NCBI GenBank assembly: GCA_920105625.2
Contig: CAKKTE020000188.1
Location: 1,324,501-1,388,500, forward strand
Direction of reading: 5' to 3'
DNA length: 64,000 nt
Origin: Clusia tigrina
Lineage: Eukaryota > Arthropoda > Insecta > Diptera > Clusiidae
Shown: positions 41,349-64,000 of the stretch, in pieces
How positions within the stretch are numbered: position 1 is the stretch's first letter
Layout of the letters: the number at the start of each line of letters is the position of its first letter
Translations under genes and position numbers: made by a program
The notes under the pieces: model-generated
Told to the model about the DNA's origin: nothing
The model's database searches: none
What the model saw: only the letters and a program-made list of their open reading frames with translations

Positions 41349-42768
41349 ATGGTCATAATCAAAACAGTTCAACTTAACGACTTTAGTGACGAGATACAAC
41401 AATTGTCAAGAGGACTAGAAGTCAAGAAGACAAGTGTGCTACACGGACTATCAGTATTTCTCGACGACCAAGGCATCATCAGAGTGGGAGGACGGCTCAT
41501 TGAATCAAATCTACAGTATGATGCTAAGCATCCAATGGTATTATCATATAATGATCCAATTACAAAACTAATAATGCAGGACTTGCACGTCAACAGTCTA
41601 CACTGCGGACCACAATCACTTCTTGCTCAAACAAGACAACGATTTTGGCCCATAAAAGGAAAAATCATGGCCAGATCTATAGTTCAACACTGTGTCCGTT
41701 GCACGCGTGCCCGCCCTCATACATTCAATCAAATCATGGGTAATCTTCCACATGACAGAGTGCATCCAGAGCGTCCTTTCTTCAATTCAGGTGTCGATTT
41801 TTGCGGTCCAATTTGGATACACTACAAAATCAGAGGAAAACGGCCATGCAAGGCTTATATTGCCGTATTTTGATGCTTCAGTACAAAGGCAGTTCATATG
41901 GAAATTGTGGGTGATCTTTCCACATATGCATTCATTGGCGCACTCAAGCGTTTGCGTCACGGAGAGGAAGATGCCAAAATCTTTACTGCGACAATGCCAC
42001 CAACTTCGTCGGAGCCAAAAACCAACTAGAAGAGCTGAGAGACACCATCCACAATAGCACTGCACAACACAAAATCAGCCGGTCATGTACAGACTATGGT
42101 ACCACCTTCCATTTTATACCACCAAGATCACCACACTTCGGAGGACTGTGGGAGGCAGCTGTTAAATCTGCAAAACGTCTTTTGGTGAGGAGCGTCTCAA
42201 CATGCTCCCTCACTTATGAGGAACTGGAGACAGTAGTAATCCAAATCGAAGCAATATTGAACTACAGACCTATAACGCCTCTGTCACCGAACCCAAATGA
42301 TCTCACAGCCCTGACACCAGGACATTTTCCTATAGGCGAGCCATTAACAGCGCTTCCCAGTAGTAACCAGCACACATCAAAACCATCAATTCTAACACGA
42401 TGGAAACTGGTAACCCATTTGCAGAAGGAATTTTGGACCCCATGGTCAAGAGAGTATCTGAATGAGCTCCAGTATCGCAATAAGTGGAAGGATCAATCTG
42501 ACAATGTAAAGGATGGAACAATGGTGTTAATAAAAGAAGATCACACCGCTCCTCTGCAATGGCCTATGGGGCGAATCGCCAACACATACCCTGGTACTGA
42601 TGGAAAAATTAGAGTAGTCGATGTAAAAACAAAAAATGGCATGCTTAAGCGCCCCATTCATCGTTTGGCCCCACTGCTGGCCGAAGAACAAGAAGATAGC
42701 ATAATTAGGGAGGCACCACACAAAAAAGGAAGAACTTCCTCACTCAACCTGTCAACCATATTAATAAT
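41349..42768 (+). pseudogene. BEL integrase
   Basis: Open piece 41349-41873 has the HHCC zinc domain (DLHVNSLHCGPQSLL and CVRCTRARP) and the first catalytic aspartate (GVDFCGPIW). After a stop at 41873 the coding shifts frame: STKAVHMEIVGDLST, then the second aspartate in YCDNATNFVGA (about 41980), then FGGLWEAAVKSAKRLL with the glutamate (about 42150). From 42182 it is open again through the C-terminal domain (VKDGTMVLIKEDH and GRIANTYPGTDGKIRVV). At least three frame breaks. Confidence 0.85.
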
Positions 42769-43077
42769 CACTATGCTCATGCTACCGCTTGCATCATGTT
42801 CATCAATAAGCCTGCAAAATTTCCCTAACAAACCCGGATTCTACTTTGAAGGAATTGGTAATGTTAATCGCATCGTTGGAGAATGGAAAATCATAATTTA
42901 TTATGACCTGTTACCCATACAAAGGGAGATTGACGTTCTTCGAAACAGCACCGTAATTCTTCAATTGTTATGTCCACTTTTTTTTTTTTTTTTTTTTTTT
43001 TTGTCGGAACAATCTAGTAAGCGCAGCACTCAGACAAAGTATATATCCATTGTACTGCTTGTACTTAAGGTTCCCTT

Positions 43078-45031
43078 TTACTCTGTTTTAAATCTACCCG
43101 ACCTCCGAAGAAGTAGAAGTAGATCCTGTGGTGCCAAGGAGCCAAGTTGGTTACTCCTCAGCACATCAGTGCCAAAAATCCCGAACCTGATTCGAGCAAA
43201 GGCAGGGCAGACGCAAAGAAAATGGTCCGCCGTCTCGTCTTCCTCTCCACAGGCTGGGCACAGCGCACTGTCTGATATGCCAATCCTTTCCAACAAGGTT
43301 TTGCAGAGCCGTCTCGCAGGATTTTCCGCTTTGATAGGCATGCTGAAATGGAGATAGTGGATGCGTCTTCAGAGACTCCCTACGCATGCGAAGCTCCACC
43401 AGCCGTTCTAAACTTTTTAGCATGAACGAGGTCATACTAATAGGTCTGAAGCTCTTGGGATTGGTGTAGTCGTCTCTTCCAACCTTAGGAATGAAGGCAA
43501 CCCTCACCATCCTCCAAGAGCGTGGTACATAGGCCAGTGCGAGACATGCAGTGAAGATCTTCTTCAGTGTTGCCATCACTAGCTCAATGCCTTCCTTCAA
43601 CACAATCGGATATATGCCATCCAGTCCGGGCGACTTGAAGTTGTCAAAGGATTTGATAGCAAATCCAATAGCAGTCTCATTCGCCACAGTTCTGGCGACA
43701 TACCAATCATGTCGAGAGGGCGCAGCTGCCCTGACAACATTTCCGACCAAAGGTGGTTGTTGACGGGCTATGCTTACCTGATTTCCTGGAAAGTGTGACT
43801 CCAACAGCAAGCTGAGTGTCTCACTTTGCCTCTCCGTATAGGAGCCATCAGGTTTCCTGAGCGACCCCAGCTTAGCGGTTTGGTCCTTTTTCAGGACTTT
43901 CACCAGTTTTGCCGTGTCACTCAGGGATTCGATATCACTGCAGAAGTCTCTAAAAGAAGTCCTTTTCGAGTCCCGAATTAGCTTCTTGTAGTCCCTCTGA
44001 ACATGTCGATATCGTTCCCAGTCCTCGTCAAGATTCGTCTTGAGGGCCCGGTTGAGGAGTTTTCTAGACTCACGCCTCAGCACCTGAAGCTCTCGGTTCC
44101 ACCATGGAACAGGAGTCCGGCTAAGAGGAGGTCTAATTGGGCAGGCTAGCTCGAAGCAGTTTGTTAGAGCGGTGTTGAGATGCTCAACAGCCGCCTCAAT
44201 GTTCTGCTCCTTGCGAAGTCTCAGTGGCGTCACGTGATTGCTGCGCAGTGCCTCCCTGAACTTCGGCCAGTCTGTTTTTCTTGGGTTTCTGGTCGGCAAT
44301 GCCATCTGCGCCCGCTCGCCACACTGAAACTCAATGTATCTGTGGTCCGAGCACGAGTCTTCAGCGAGGACCCTCCAGTTGTTGATCGACCACCCCAGTC
44401 TTGGATTTGACAGGGTGACGTCAATTACCTCCTGCCTTCTCGCAGTCACAAAAGTAGGCTGCCTGCCTACATTGTGGATGCTCAGGCTGGAGGAGGCAAT
44501 ATACTCGAAAAGTCGAGAGCCCCGCTCATTGCACTTGCTGCTGCCCCAGATCGTATGCTGGGCATTAGCATCGCAGCAAAGAACCAGACCAAGACCGCGC
44601 CGCTCACAGAACCCTACGAGAGTAGCGACCTTCCCAGGTGGTGGCGCCTCCAAAGCATCGTAAGGAAAGTAAGCAGATGCAATCACAAACCTCGACCATC
44701 CGTGCATACTCTTAAAACTAATCTCTGCCGCAACCAGATCCTGACAACAGAATGCGTCAAGGCAGGTCGCTGCGAGATGGGATGATATTATAAGGCCGGC
44801 TCTTGGTCTAATCGAGTTTCTGTCATATAATATCGTGGCCCCTTTCAACAAGCCAAGGCCACAGAGGCGACCCCTAAAGACCCAGGGCTCTTGTACTGTT
44901 GTTATGTGAGGTGATGTGTGCAGCTGGGTGAGTCGTCTACTTAGGAGTACAGTAGCGGCTTTAGAATGCTGCAAGTTGATCTGCGTTACCGTCAAAGGAC
45001 GATAGCTACGAGAATCGTCCGAGCCACTCAT
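43078..45031 (-). pseudogene. LINE ORF2: AP-endonuclease and partial RT
   Basis: The N-terminal APE-type endonuclease has QINLQHSKAA, VQEPWV, CDANAQHTIWG and SDHRYIEF motifs (residues 15-240). The RT begins near residue 450 (FKSPGLDGIYPIVLKEG, VAFIPKVGRDDYTNPKSFRPIS) and reaches HAYQSGKSCETAL. There the catalytic palm (FADD) is missing: the sequence jumps to a C-terminal region read in a different frame, containing CPACGEEDETADHFLCVCPA (about 43270-43210), the Cys/His motif typical of the ORF2 C terminus. The open frame runs to 43166 out of register. The deletion removes RT activity. Start ATG at 45031 overlaps the ORF1 stop as ATGA. Confidence 0.85.
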
Positions 45032-46287
45032 CTGGGAAAGACATGAAAGGTCACAGTCCCAAAGAAGAGACTCAGACGGCTCCGGTACCGAGAAACCATG
45101 ACATCAACAGTGGCCTCGTCCACTCGCACCACAAGACTAGCACCTTCTTTACCATCCCGGTTGCTACCCCTGGTGTGCGAAAGAACTCTCCAAAGCCTCG
45201 TGTTGATGCCAGGGTTCTGAGCACGCAGACAAGAAAGGACATCTGTGGTCGTCAGATCGGGATCCGGAATCCAGCAGATGGCCTTCCTGAGGGACACGCC
45301 TGCTTCGCTATAGACCGCGAAGCGAGTGGTCCCCATGGGGGGCACGTCCTTGACTGCACCCCTGAGCCAATCAAAGTTGGCCTGAGACGCGCACGACACC
45401 TGTAGAGTGCCGTCCTTTGTCTCATAGCCCCTCGCATTAGCTTCAGGACCGGAGGCAATGACGCGACGTATCAGATGACCTTTGCAGTGTTTTATTTCTG
45501 CATCAGTCAGCTGATGGTCAGGCCCCAGCTTCCCAATCACCGCCATTGGTTGCGGGCCGTTAGCCTTCTCGCTGTACGATGGCTTGGCTGCACCTTTGGA
45601 AGTGCTTGGGCGAAAGTCCAGCTCACCACCCGCCACTGGCAGAGATTTCGCCGGGCAGATGGTTTTGCTGGATACGAGGGGCTGGGCAAGTTGCAGCTTA
45701 TTGGCAACATTCTTCCCCGCCACATTAGCCGCCACCGAGGTTTCGCTCGTACCCTTTGGGGTCGTGGCGCCACCAGCAGTAACAGCTGCAGGGCAGGTGG
45801 GAATGCTGTTTTCAGCAACAATCTTCCGCCGCTTACCTCGCGAGCGAGCTTTCGGAGCGGTCAATCCCTCCGCAGGCTCGGTGGCTTCCGTGGGTGTCAC
45901 TTCCGCCGACCTGGGCCTTTTGGAGGGAGTCGACACAGAAGGGCCGGCAGAGCCACGTGAGGATTTCTCCTGCACGAGCCTATCAAGCCGCTTCTTTCTC
46001 TGTCTCCTCGCTTGTGTTCTCGTTACCCTAGAACCATTGGTAGGTCGTTCCGCCACTGTGGTGACTTCCCGACGCAGGCCCTCTGGATCCAGGGTACGTT
46101 CCTCCGTCTCTGAAGAAGAAGAGATTGCGGTAACAATCCCCGTCTCCTCCAGGATGCGCTCTCGCTGATAAAGGCGAGAGACTTTAGCGATGGTTGGGAC
46201 CTCCAGAATCCGTGCCCCTGCCGCCGAAGCGGGTGGATTTCCACATGCGTGGGTTCCACCTGGAGTAATAAATATTTTTTTGTCCAT
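45028..46287 (-). CDS. LINE ORF1 (nucleic-acid-binding Gag-like protein)
   Basis: 419 codons, intact from ATG (46287) to TGA (45028). Residues 60-250 are a basic, low-complexity, Ser/Pro/Ala-rich region with several Arg/Lys clusters (ARRQRKKRLDRL and RSRGKRRK). The C-terminal 150 residues form a compact domain (TDAEIKHCKGHLIRRVI to the end) resembling the ORF1 C-terminal domain of LOA-type elements. No CCHC knuckle is visible, unlike many Jockey ORF1 proteins. Probably binds element RNA in the RNP. Its stop overlaps the ORF2 start by ATGA, suggesting coupled reinitiation. Confidence 0.75.
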   Translation of the reverse strand: MDKKIFITPGGTHACGNPPASAAGARILEVPTIAKVSRLYQRERILEETGIVTAISSSSETEERTLDPEGLRREVTTVAERPTNGSRVTRTQARRQRKKRLDRLVQEKSSRGSAGPSVSTPSKRPRSAEVTPTEATEPAEGLTAPKARSRGKRRKIVAENSIPTCPAAVTAGGATTPKGTSETSVAANVAGKNVANKLQLAQPLVSSKTICPAKSLPVAGGELDFRPSTSKGAAKPSYSEKANGPQPMAVIGKLGPDHQLTDAEIKHCKGHLIRRVIASGPEANARGYETKDGTLQVSCASQANFDWLRGAVKDVPPMGTTRFAVYSEAGVSLRKAICWIPDPDLTTTDVLSCLRAQNPGINTRLWRVLSHTRGSNRDGKEGASLVVRVDEATVDVMVSRYRSRLSLFFGTVTFHVFPR

Positions 46288-48180
46288 CGCCAGACAGTGG
46301 TTTTTGTTCGGGACTCCTCCCTAGCCAGTTTGGTCCGCGGATGGTACCCATTCTCTATACCATCATTGTGATAGACAGACAGCCATAACTCCCGCCCCTC
46401 CTAAGAGGTTCAGAAGTAATGTCATTTGCCTACCAAAGGTCCCCCTATCCGCCACCTGGGGACGCGTCCGATGGGATGTCAGGCAAATCCAACACGGACT
46501 GTCCACTACTTCAACAGCAAACAATGTGTCTGCAACTTGTACAACATTTCAATAATACAAACATTGAATTGCAAACTGATGAAAAGATGATTACGAAACG
46601 GCGCAAAACCAGAGGTGCAATAGACATAGTTGAGAACCTGGCTATTTGGCGTCCTAGAATCGGAGTATGCTAAAAACATGTCTAAAACGATCAATCAGAT
46701 CAACGGCAATGAAGAAATTTTGTTAAAGATGATTCAAAACCAAACATCAGTCATCGATTCGACATTAAATATAGTCAGCAAAGAGACAGAAACCATTGTT
46801 CTAAAAATAAACAAATTACAGGAAGAGGCATACAACATATCAAGGAGTTTCAACGACATTGAAAAACGCGTTAACGTGTTGGAGATCTACACGTCAACAG
46901 TAACTCAACTATCATTAATGGCGTCGAATGTATTAAAAGTTGAAACTGCCATTTTTGATGCATTATCTGATACTCGCAATGGTAGAATAAGCTCATCTCT
47001 AATAACACCACATCAGCTTCAAGAACAAATAATGAAGATAAAGGGGCATTTGCCGCTCAACCTAAGGCTGCCTTTTAATCAGGACGATGTCATCCACTTA
47101 TATGGAATAATGTCTTCTCAAAGTGCCATTACACAACACCATATTATATTTCGAATAAGTTTGCCACTGACCGATAATGAGCGATTTGACCTGTTCAGTA
47201 CCTACCGATTCCTGTCATAATCAATGACACAATGCTAAAATTACGACCGGAAACATTTCTACTAGCTGTCACACCTCACAGAGACCAATATTTTGCACTA
47301 ACGGATACTGCAGTAAAGGCCTGTGTGACCACCAAACAAAATACAAACCAGCTACTGTGCTCAGATAAATCATTAAAATACCACCAAGGAGCACAGGCAT
47401 ATTCCTGCGAAATGAATATGCTCAAAAATAAGACCGACTCAACTTGCATACTGGAAGAAATCAAAACCGAAATTACTTGGCATCCACTACATCATACAAA
47501 TCAATGGATTGTTGGATCAAAAATTGCGACACAAATTACTGCAGTTTGCAATGGCGTCACGGAATTATTAGCACTACAAGGATCAAGCTTGCTGACACTT
47601 CACGATGATTGCATACTCAAACACCATACTGCAACCATTCAAACTCATCAATCAGTTACAGACACTCTGTATTCATCTCATATTGCATTTGGCGACCTGT
47701 CAATTAGCAACAGCTCGAAGGCACGAATCATTTATAACCACTCACCTTTAGAGCTGAATAATGAATTGCAACAACTAAAAGAGCTACACGAAAACATAAG
47801 GACGAACAAAATCATTGAATTGCCTCAAAAGATTCAAACCACAAATATTCATCATTATCTAACTAGTTACTCGGCTCTACTGCTAATTATTGGCATAATT
47901 CTCTGCTGGTTGTGGAACGTGAGACAGAAGAAACATACAGAAGTATTACAGCAGAACAACGCAACGTATCCAGCGCCAAGGTTTGCTATCGATCCTCAAT
48001 TAGTTGGGCACTCATCAATAAATGATATAAATTAAATCAAACCATTATTTCATTTAGTCTGTGCTTTAAATTATCTTCGCACACAAGTTAATAACTCAAA
48101 TTAACTTCAAATTCTAATTCAAGTTTTGTTGTCCAACAGTGAAAATGCAGTATATCGTGTCTTTTGAATTCAATAATTCA

Positions 48181-48193
48181 AAGGCGGGCAAGA
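48181..48193 (+). promoter_or_regulatory. Polypurine tract of the BEL element
   Basis: AAGGCGGGCAAGA directly precedes the TGTTCAG of the 3' LTR; purine-rich apart from two C residues. Confidence 0.55.
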
Positions 48194-48718
48194 TGTTCAG
48201 ATTTACAATCTGTCAAACATAAATATTTCACTTTGTAGAAAACAAAAATGCAATGCAAATGACAAATTTAAAGAAGTTCGCTTGCATACATACTTTGTTG
48301 GTGCACTTTATTAAAATAAAGCGAAGTCAGCATGGTGTGGCCTTGGTTTAACAAGCCAAGACAAATGCAAGCAACAACAAGCTCTGCCGATAGATCGTTG
48401 ACCGACGGATATGCGTCGGTCAGCGACTGCATTTCCACTGGTATTTTGTTACTAATTTTGTTTAGTTAGCTTTGTTTATATTGTTAATTCAGCAATTTAT
48501 ATTATATATAAGTAGGTACAAATCAATAATAAAAGCTATCATTCTAAAACCACCAGAATCAATCGTTTATTTTCCAAAACGTTCTTGTTTCAGCCAGTTG
48601 TTCCCAGTTAAAGTGCTGGTAGCAACTAAATCCAAGGCATCGAAACTTCAATCGGTTCAAGTGCTAATTGAAGATCTTGGGCCTTAACAAAGTGCAACCA
48701 AACTCGATTGCACGAACA
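48194..48718 (+). repeat. 3' LTR of the BEL element
   Basis: 525 bp, the same ends as the 5' LTR, lacking a 7-bp segment near base 40. It keeps the 9-bp hairpin (about 48399-48422) and the AATAAA. Confidence 0.92.
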
Positions 48719-49069
48719 TATATATATATATATTAATATACACCAATTGTCATTTCATTGTTTAACACCTGTCAAACAATCAAATGCTGTCAACTCAAAG
48801 TGCTCACGCCCAAGCCAGAGCTGTATTCCACAACCAAATACTTAGAACTCGGACACCCTGACATTTTGTGCTTCTCGATCAATTACAATAAATTTCCTTA
48901 CAAACTACATTACAATAAAGTAAGTTTGAAATTATACTAAAGGATCTATAGGTATTTTTAAGACTTAGTTTCCTGTACAGAAGTTTCTTCAGTTACGCAA
49001 TTTAAGTTTACATCAGTTGTATTACTTTCCTCATTATCTTCTATTTCACAATAATCTACATCAGTTTCG

Positions 49070-49290
49070 TCACTAGTCGTATTAGACAGCAACCCCAAAG
49101 AAGTTTGTTTGCTTCAACCACTCCGTTATAAGGCATTTGAGTCACCTGATTATCCACATCTTTAATCACATATCTATCATTCGGCAAAATCTTTATATGT
49201 AGGAATCGGTTTTTTATTTGTACCAATTTTTGTGTTAATATTTTTCAGCATAACAAACTGCCCTATTTTGAACTTTGAATTGAACATGCA
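49070..49290 (-). pseudogene. Degenerate Ty3 integrase C-terminal fragment
   Basis: Minus-strand reading gives FKIGQFVMLKNI and, in a shifted frame, ILPNDRYVIKDVDNQVTQMP, a pattern typical of the integrase C-terminal domain of some insect Ty3 elements. Stops and frameshifts are present. Too short to assign a clade. Confidence 0.45.
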
Positions 49291-49379
49291 CTTCAACGAT
49301 GTACTCTTAGATGCAGGAAGTAAATCAACCCAACAGTATAAATCTAGAGAAAATAACCTTCAACCGATATTTCCATTAG

Positions 49380-49712
49380 GAAACAAATTGTTGAGAAAAG
49401 AAAACTGAGGAAAATGTGGCAGTTAACTCTCCTGAGGAAAAACGCAATTTAAACAAAGCGTGCAAAAATCTTGAGAACGATTGATATTCAACTGCGTCTC
49501 GACTTTGATTGTGTGGTGGCTTATATACCTTTCTTATGGTTGAAGTAGAAGATTCTAGAATATTCCCTACACTTCGGTAGAACTTCGAGAACATTTTCGA
49601 ATTTTATCTACACTTCGAAAGAGGGTAAAGTGAGTAAGCTTTTTTTTTCGAAAAGATCGTGTCTTGACGACCTCTCTCGTAGTAACTGAACTTAATAGAG
49701 ATATCCTAACAG
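49380..49712 (-). repeat. Possible LTR with TATA promoter (tentative)
   Basis: On the minus strand it begins TGTTAGGATATC near 49712 and contains GGTATATAAGCC (around 49530) followed about 30 bases later by a start-like region, next to the integrase fragment. No partner LTR was found, so this is a guess. Confidence 0.25.
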
Positions 49713-50267
49713 TATGCAATCATTTATGTTTCAATATGTATTGAATAAAAGACAATTTGAAAAAGATAGTGTCACATGTTTGCCGCCACTGACAAAAAGA
49801 AAAAGTAAAATTAATATATGTAATTTTATTCATAAAAAAATTGTGGATTTTTCTTTTTTCTCAAATAATGTCTCTATTAAATTAACATCAGAACACCACA
49901 CACTTTTATTAATTTTCACATTTTCAATGTACAAAAGCAGCTGGATTTAGCTTGTTACCGCATTGTTACCACCTATCTGGCTGCGAACTTGTCGTTATCG
50001 GTTAATTTGTGCGCGGAATACCAATTGGTAACAACTTTTCCTAAAGCTTTTATACTGCGGTAACAATATAACCGCAGCCGATGCGGAATGAGGGCACACA
50101 TGACACATCCAATTATATTGAAACATGCAATGATTTAAATATTAACATTGCAACCAAAATAAAGAAAACCAACATTTAAAAAAGAATGAACCACAAAAAG
50201 GCACTAAGATATAATACAAATACAAAATACTATCAACCCAAAAATTTAGATTAAAAATCTTCTGGAT

Positions 50268-50420
50268 ATGACCGACTTATAAGAAAAATTCGAAAAGAAC
50301 TGTCTGACAAGGCGTTCAGATATATCAGAAACTTATTTAATGCAATCACAGCAATAAAGTATTTTCCAGTAGTGTGGAGAGTAGCTGAAATTAGAGATAT
50401 TCTGAAACGCCGAACGTTAG
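50268..50420 (+). pseudogene. Jockey-type LINE RT fragment
   Basis: One frame reads RKELSDKAFRYIRNLFNAI and continues YFPVVWRVAEI, matching the RT segment in which the family has a short helix followed by YFP.AWK. Only about 50 codons, ending in a stop. Confidence 0.5.
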
Positions 50421-51540
50421 GTGAAAATCTTATTCGAATTAAGGATGGCTCAAAGCATTCCCTTACAGCTTGCAGATAATGTTGCCCAACTGGTTGAAGT
50501 CTCTTCATAATTCATACCAACACAACATATCTGAAACATTAAAGAAGATTAAGTAATTTTACGACCAGCGGAACAATGTTTTGAATTTACGAAGTAGGTG
50601 TATTTCGCGAAACACTACGATTATAAATAAAATTCTGTTCTAGAGTAAATGCCAATTAGTTACCGAATTATAAATCGAAGAGAACAAAAATATCTTTCAA
50701 TAAGAGTACCGTGATTTTAATAACTGCGGAGGGTCGGTCGTCGATCTGTTTGTAAAGGTATTTTTCTTACATCAGAAATGTTTCACAGAAACAAAATGGA
50801 ACGCGTCACTTATCCTTTTTCCAATACATTTCTAATATGATCTAAAATATGCGATAATAAAACTATTGTAAGTATATTTTTTAATATTTGTTTATCTTTG
50901 AGAAAGTGTTATTAAAATATATTTCAAAGGTATTTTAATTTAGCAATATAATTATTATATTACTTACAAACATGTATGTTTTAACAAGTTAGGAATTTGT
51001 AATTAGCATCTGTGTACGTGAACCTGTTACCTGCTTGTACAAAAGGGCACTGATGGCTGAGTATTAATCATTTACATTATTAGCTAACTTTATTTTCAAG
51101 ATATTTACATACATATGTACATATATGCTAATGGTTGTGATGATGTCGAGGAAGAGAAGTATATTCTTAGATATTTGCATTTGCATTAAATCAAGACTTG
51201 CTGATCGACATTGTTTTCATGCAACCGTTCACGCGATTCTCGAATTTATTTTCTTCATACAAGTTTTAATTATATATAGACATTTCAGTGTAGTTTTGAG
51301 AGGCTTCTTTTATGTACTCATTTAACTATTTATTTATAAAATCCCAATTGTATAACTACACTTTGTCAATGGAATATTTGTATCTGCTTAAAATAATTAC
51401 CATATATGATTCTGGAGGACTACTGATTCTCTTGGCCTGTATCCCTATAGTGCTCATAAAATTTAATTAATATTGTAATTTTTAGAAACAGTTACATCTC
51501 CAATTTTCACCAACGTTTTCTATAATAAAAATATTGTATA

Positions 51541-52476
51541 TAAAGGGTGTCCCAACAAGAACGCAATTTTTAAATCTGGCAACATTCGAAGTGTCATTGT
51601 TTGACATTTGAACAATTGTTATTGTTTGCTAGTAGAAGGTACGAGGTTAGTAAAAATGGAGCACTACACGAATGAACAACGCATTCTCATTGTGAAATTG
51701 TTTTACCAAAATGGTGAAAGTTTTGCGGTCAATTTGGGGTCAGAATAATGCTCCAAAAGAGTCAACTGTAAAGAGATTAATGGATAAATTTGCCGAAACT
51801 GGGTCTGTTAGTGATGTAAAGACAACAACGCGCCATCGACCAGGTCGATCGACCGAAAATGTCGCAGTTGTACGTGATGATGTCGCTCAAACTCCATCCA
51901 ACTCAATTCGACACCGAGCTCAGCAAATTGATGTCTCCAAATCCACTATGCAGCGAATTTTGACGAAAGATTTGCATCTTCATGCATACAAAGTTCAATT
52001 GACTCAGGAACTGAAGCCAGCTGACCATGGACAGCGAAGGGAGTTCGTTAATTGGGTATTGGAGAGACAACATGAAAATGCTGATTTTGCCGCTAAAATC
52101 ATCTTCAGTGACGAGGTCCATTTCCATCTTGATGGCTTCGTCAATAGGCAGAATTGTCGCATTTGGGGGGAGGAAAATCCTCGAGTGATTCACGAGAAGC
52201 AAATGCATCCTCAACGTGTCACTGTGTGGTGTGGTTTTTGGGCTGGAGGAATCATTGGACCTTTTTTTATGAAAATGAGGCAGGTCAAGCGCAAACAATC
52301 AATGGTGTTCGGTATCGTGAAATGATAACCAGTTTTTTCTTGCCTCGAATTGAAGAAATGAATGTGGAGGGCATGTGGTTCCAACAAGACGGCGCCACAT
52401 GTCATACAGCCAGAGAAACAATTCAATTCAATTTATTTAAAATTTAAAAATTGCGCTCTTGTTGGGACACCCTTTA
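51541..52476 (+). mobile_element. Truncated Tc1/mariner element with 33-bp TIRs and TA TSD
   Basis: TIRs at 51543-51575 and 52442-52474 match over 33 bases with one mismatch (start AAGGGTGTCCC). TA is duplicated at both ends (51541-51542, 52475-52476). At 932 bp it is shorter than a full-length element, having lost the last third of its transposase gene. The right end is 7 bases from the stop codon of the CLCA gene, placing it in that gene's 3' UTR. Confidence 0.9.
51657..52447 (+). pseudogene. Mariner-type transposase, C-terminally deleted
   Basis: ATG at 51657 starts MEHYTNEQRILIVKLFYQNG, a helix-turn-helix N terminus. A frameshift near 51730 moves to the frame at 51711 (SIWGQNNAPKESTVKRL), which continues through the second HTH to the first catalytic aspartate (IIFSDEVHFHL, about 52110). 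A second shift near 52285 leads to the second aspartate (WFQQDGATCHTARETI, about 52390). Coding ends there: the third catalytic acidic residue region is deleted and the right TIR follows. Inactive, but it could be moved in trans because the TIRs are intact. Confidence 0.85.
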
Positions 52477-52481
52477 CATAT

Positions 52482-64000
<11,519 letters not shown>

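Larger units (their letters stand above)
42971..46507 (-). mobile_element. Nested LOA/Jockey-type LINE, internally deleted, 8-bp TSD
   Basis: Minus-strand LINE inside the BEL env. Its poly(A) tail appears as T at 42979-43001. TGTCCACT flanks it on both sides (42971-42978 and 46500-46507). A 5' UTR of about 210 bases, ORF1, then ORF2 with endonuclease and part of RT are present. Most of the RT and the following region are deleted, joining to a C-terminal Cys/His domain. Confidence 0.9.
42769..48032 (+). pseudogene. BEL env-like glycoprotein region, interrupted by a LINE
   Basis: Without a stop after integrase, the frame continues into a hydrophobic leader (ILIITMLMLPLASC) and an ectodomain start, until the LINE at 42979. 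It resumes after 46508 with CPLLQQQ, a basic cleavage-like site (KRRKTRGAIDIV), a frameshift at about 46645, a long helical region (46650-47216), another break near 47216, and a Cys-containing ectodomain ending in a membrane helix (ALLLIIGIILCWLW) and a 36-residue tail, TAA at 48033-48035. Envelope-like ORFs are known in some BEL elements such as roo. This copy is disrupted by insertion and at least two frameshifts. Confidence 0.75.
48735..51540. other. Degenerate transposon fragments, no intact gene
   Basis: Contains a minus-strand Ty3 integrase-like fragment (49070-49290), a possible LTR-like promoter segment (49380-49712) and a plus-strand LINE RT fragment (50268-50420). The rest is AT-rich and unrecognised. 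Confidence 0.5.

Noticed and set aside
45043..46168. Plus-strand ORFs of 120-194 codons
   Set aside because: Antisense shadows of the GC-rich LINE ORF1.

Overview
The window looks like nuclear DNA of a higher (cyclorrhaphan) fly, plausibly a tephritid. It is AT-rich, has spliced genes with GT-AG introns, long TA microsatellites and many insect retroelements. Two host genes can be reconstructed, both on the minus strand. The first is Ephrin (four coding exons, 30235 to 23583). The second is a CLCA-family gene (calcium-activated chloride channel regulator; three coding exons, 62394 to 52482). Exon phases close exactly in both. Species and chromosome are inferences.

Layout. 1-12876: a large env-bearing Ty3/gypsy element read on the minus strand, with LTRs at both ends (the left LTR is cut by the window edge), gag, a -1 frameshift site, pol, integrase and an F-type env. 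It also carries two extra coding islands: an antisense 130-codon ORF between integrase and env, and a 91-codon arginine-rich ORF before gag. It is inserted in the integrase of an older plus-strand Ty3 element whose 3' end remains at 12877-13926. 14064-17170: no gene seen. 17175-22018: a second, deleted Ty3 element with a 4-bp TSD, interrupted by a 444-bp MITE with P-element-like ends. 22019-23582: probable Ephrin 3' flank. 23583-30235: Ephrin, with TA tracts, hairpins and a transposase fragment in its introns. 30236-34150: AT-rich upstream sequence with a three-copy diverged repeat. 34151-34480: a hAT-like MITE. 34966-36118: a 5'-truncated Jockey-type LINE.

36568-48718: a 12-kb BEL/Pao element with an env-like region, inserted in a TA microsatellite and itself split by a minus-strand LOA/Jockey-type LINE (42979-46499, 8-bp TSD). 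48735-51540: degenerate fragments. 51543-52474: a deleted Tc1/mariner element that ends seven bases from the CLCA stop codon. 52482-62394: the CLCA gene; its 5.3-kb first intron holds an uninterrupted 894-bp TA tract and a BEL RT fragment. 62395-64000: upstream sequence with one more TA tract.

How the parts relate. Ephrin is a membrane ligand for the Eph receptor. The CLCA protein is a predicted single-pass surface protein with a von Willebrand A domain. The remaining sequence is mostly nested transposons of at least eight lineages. The least ordinary object is the first element: it has near-identical LTRs but broken main ORFs, and it carries what looks like a self-contained antisense mini-gene.
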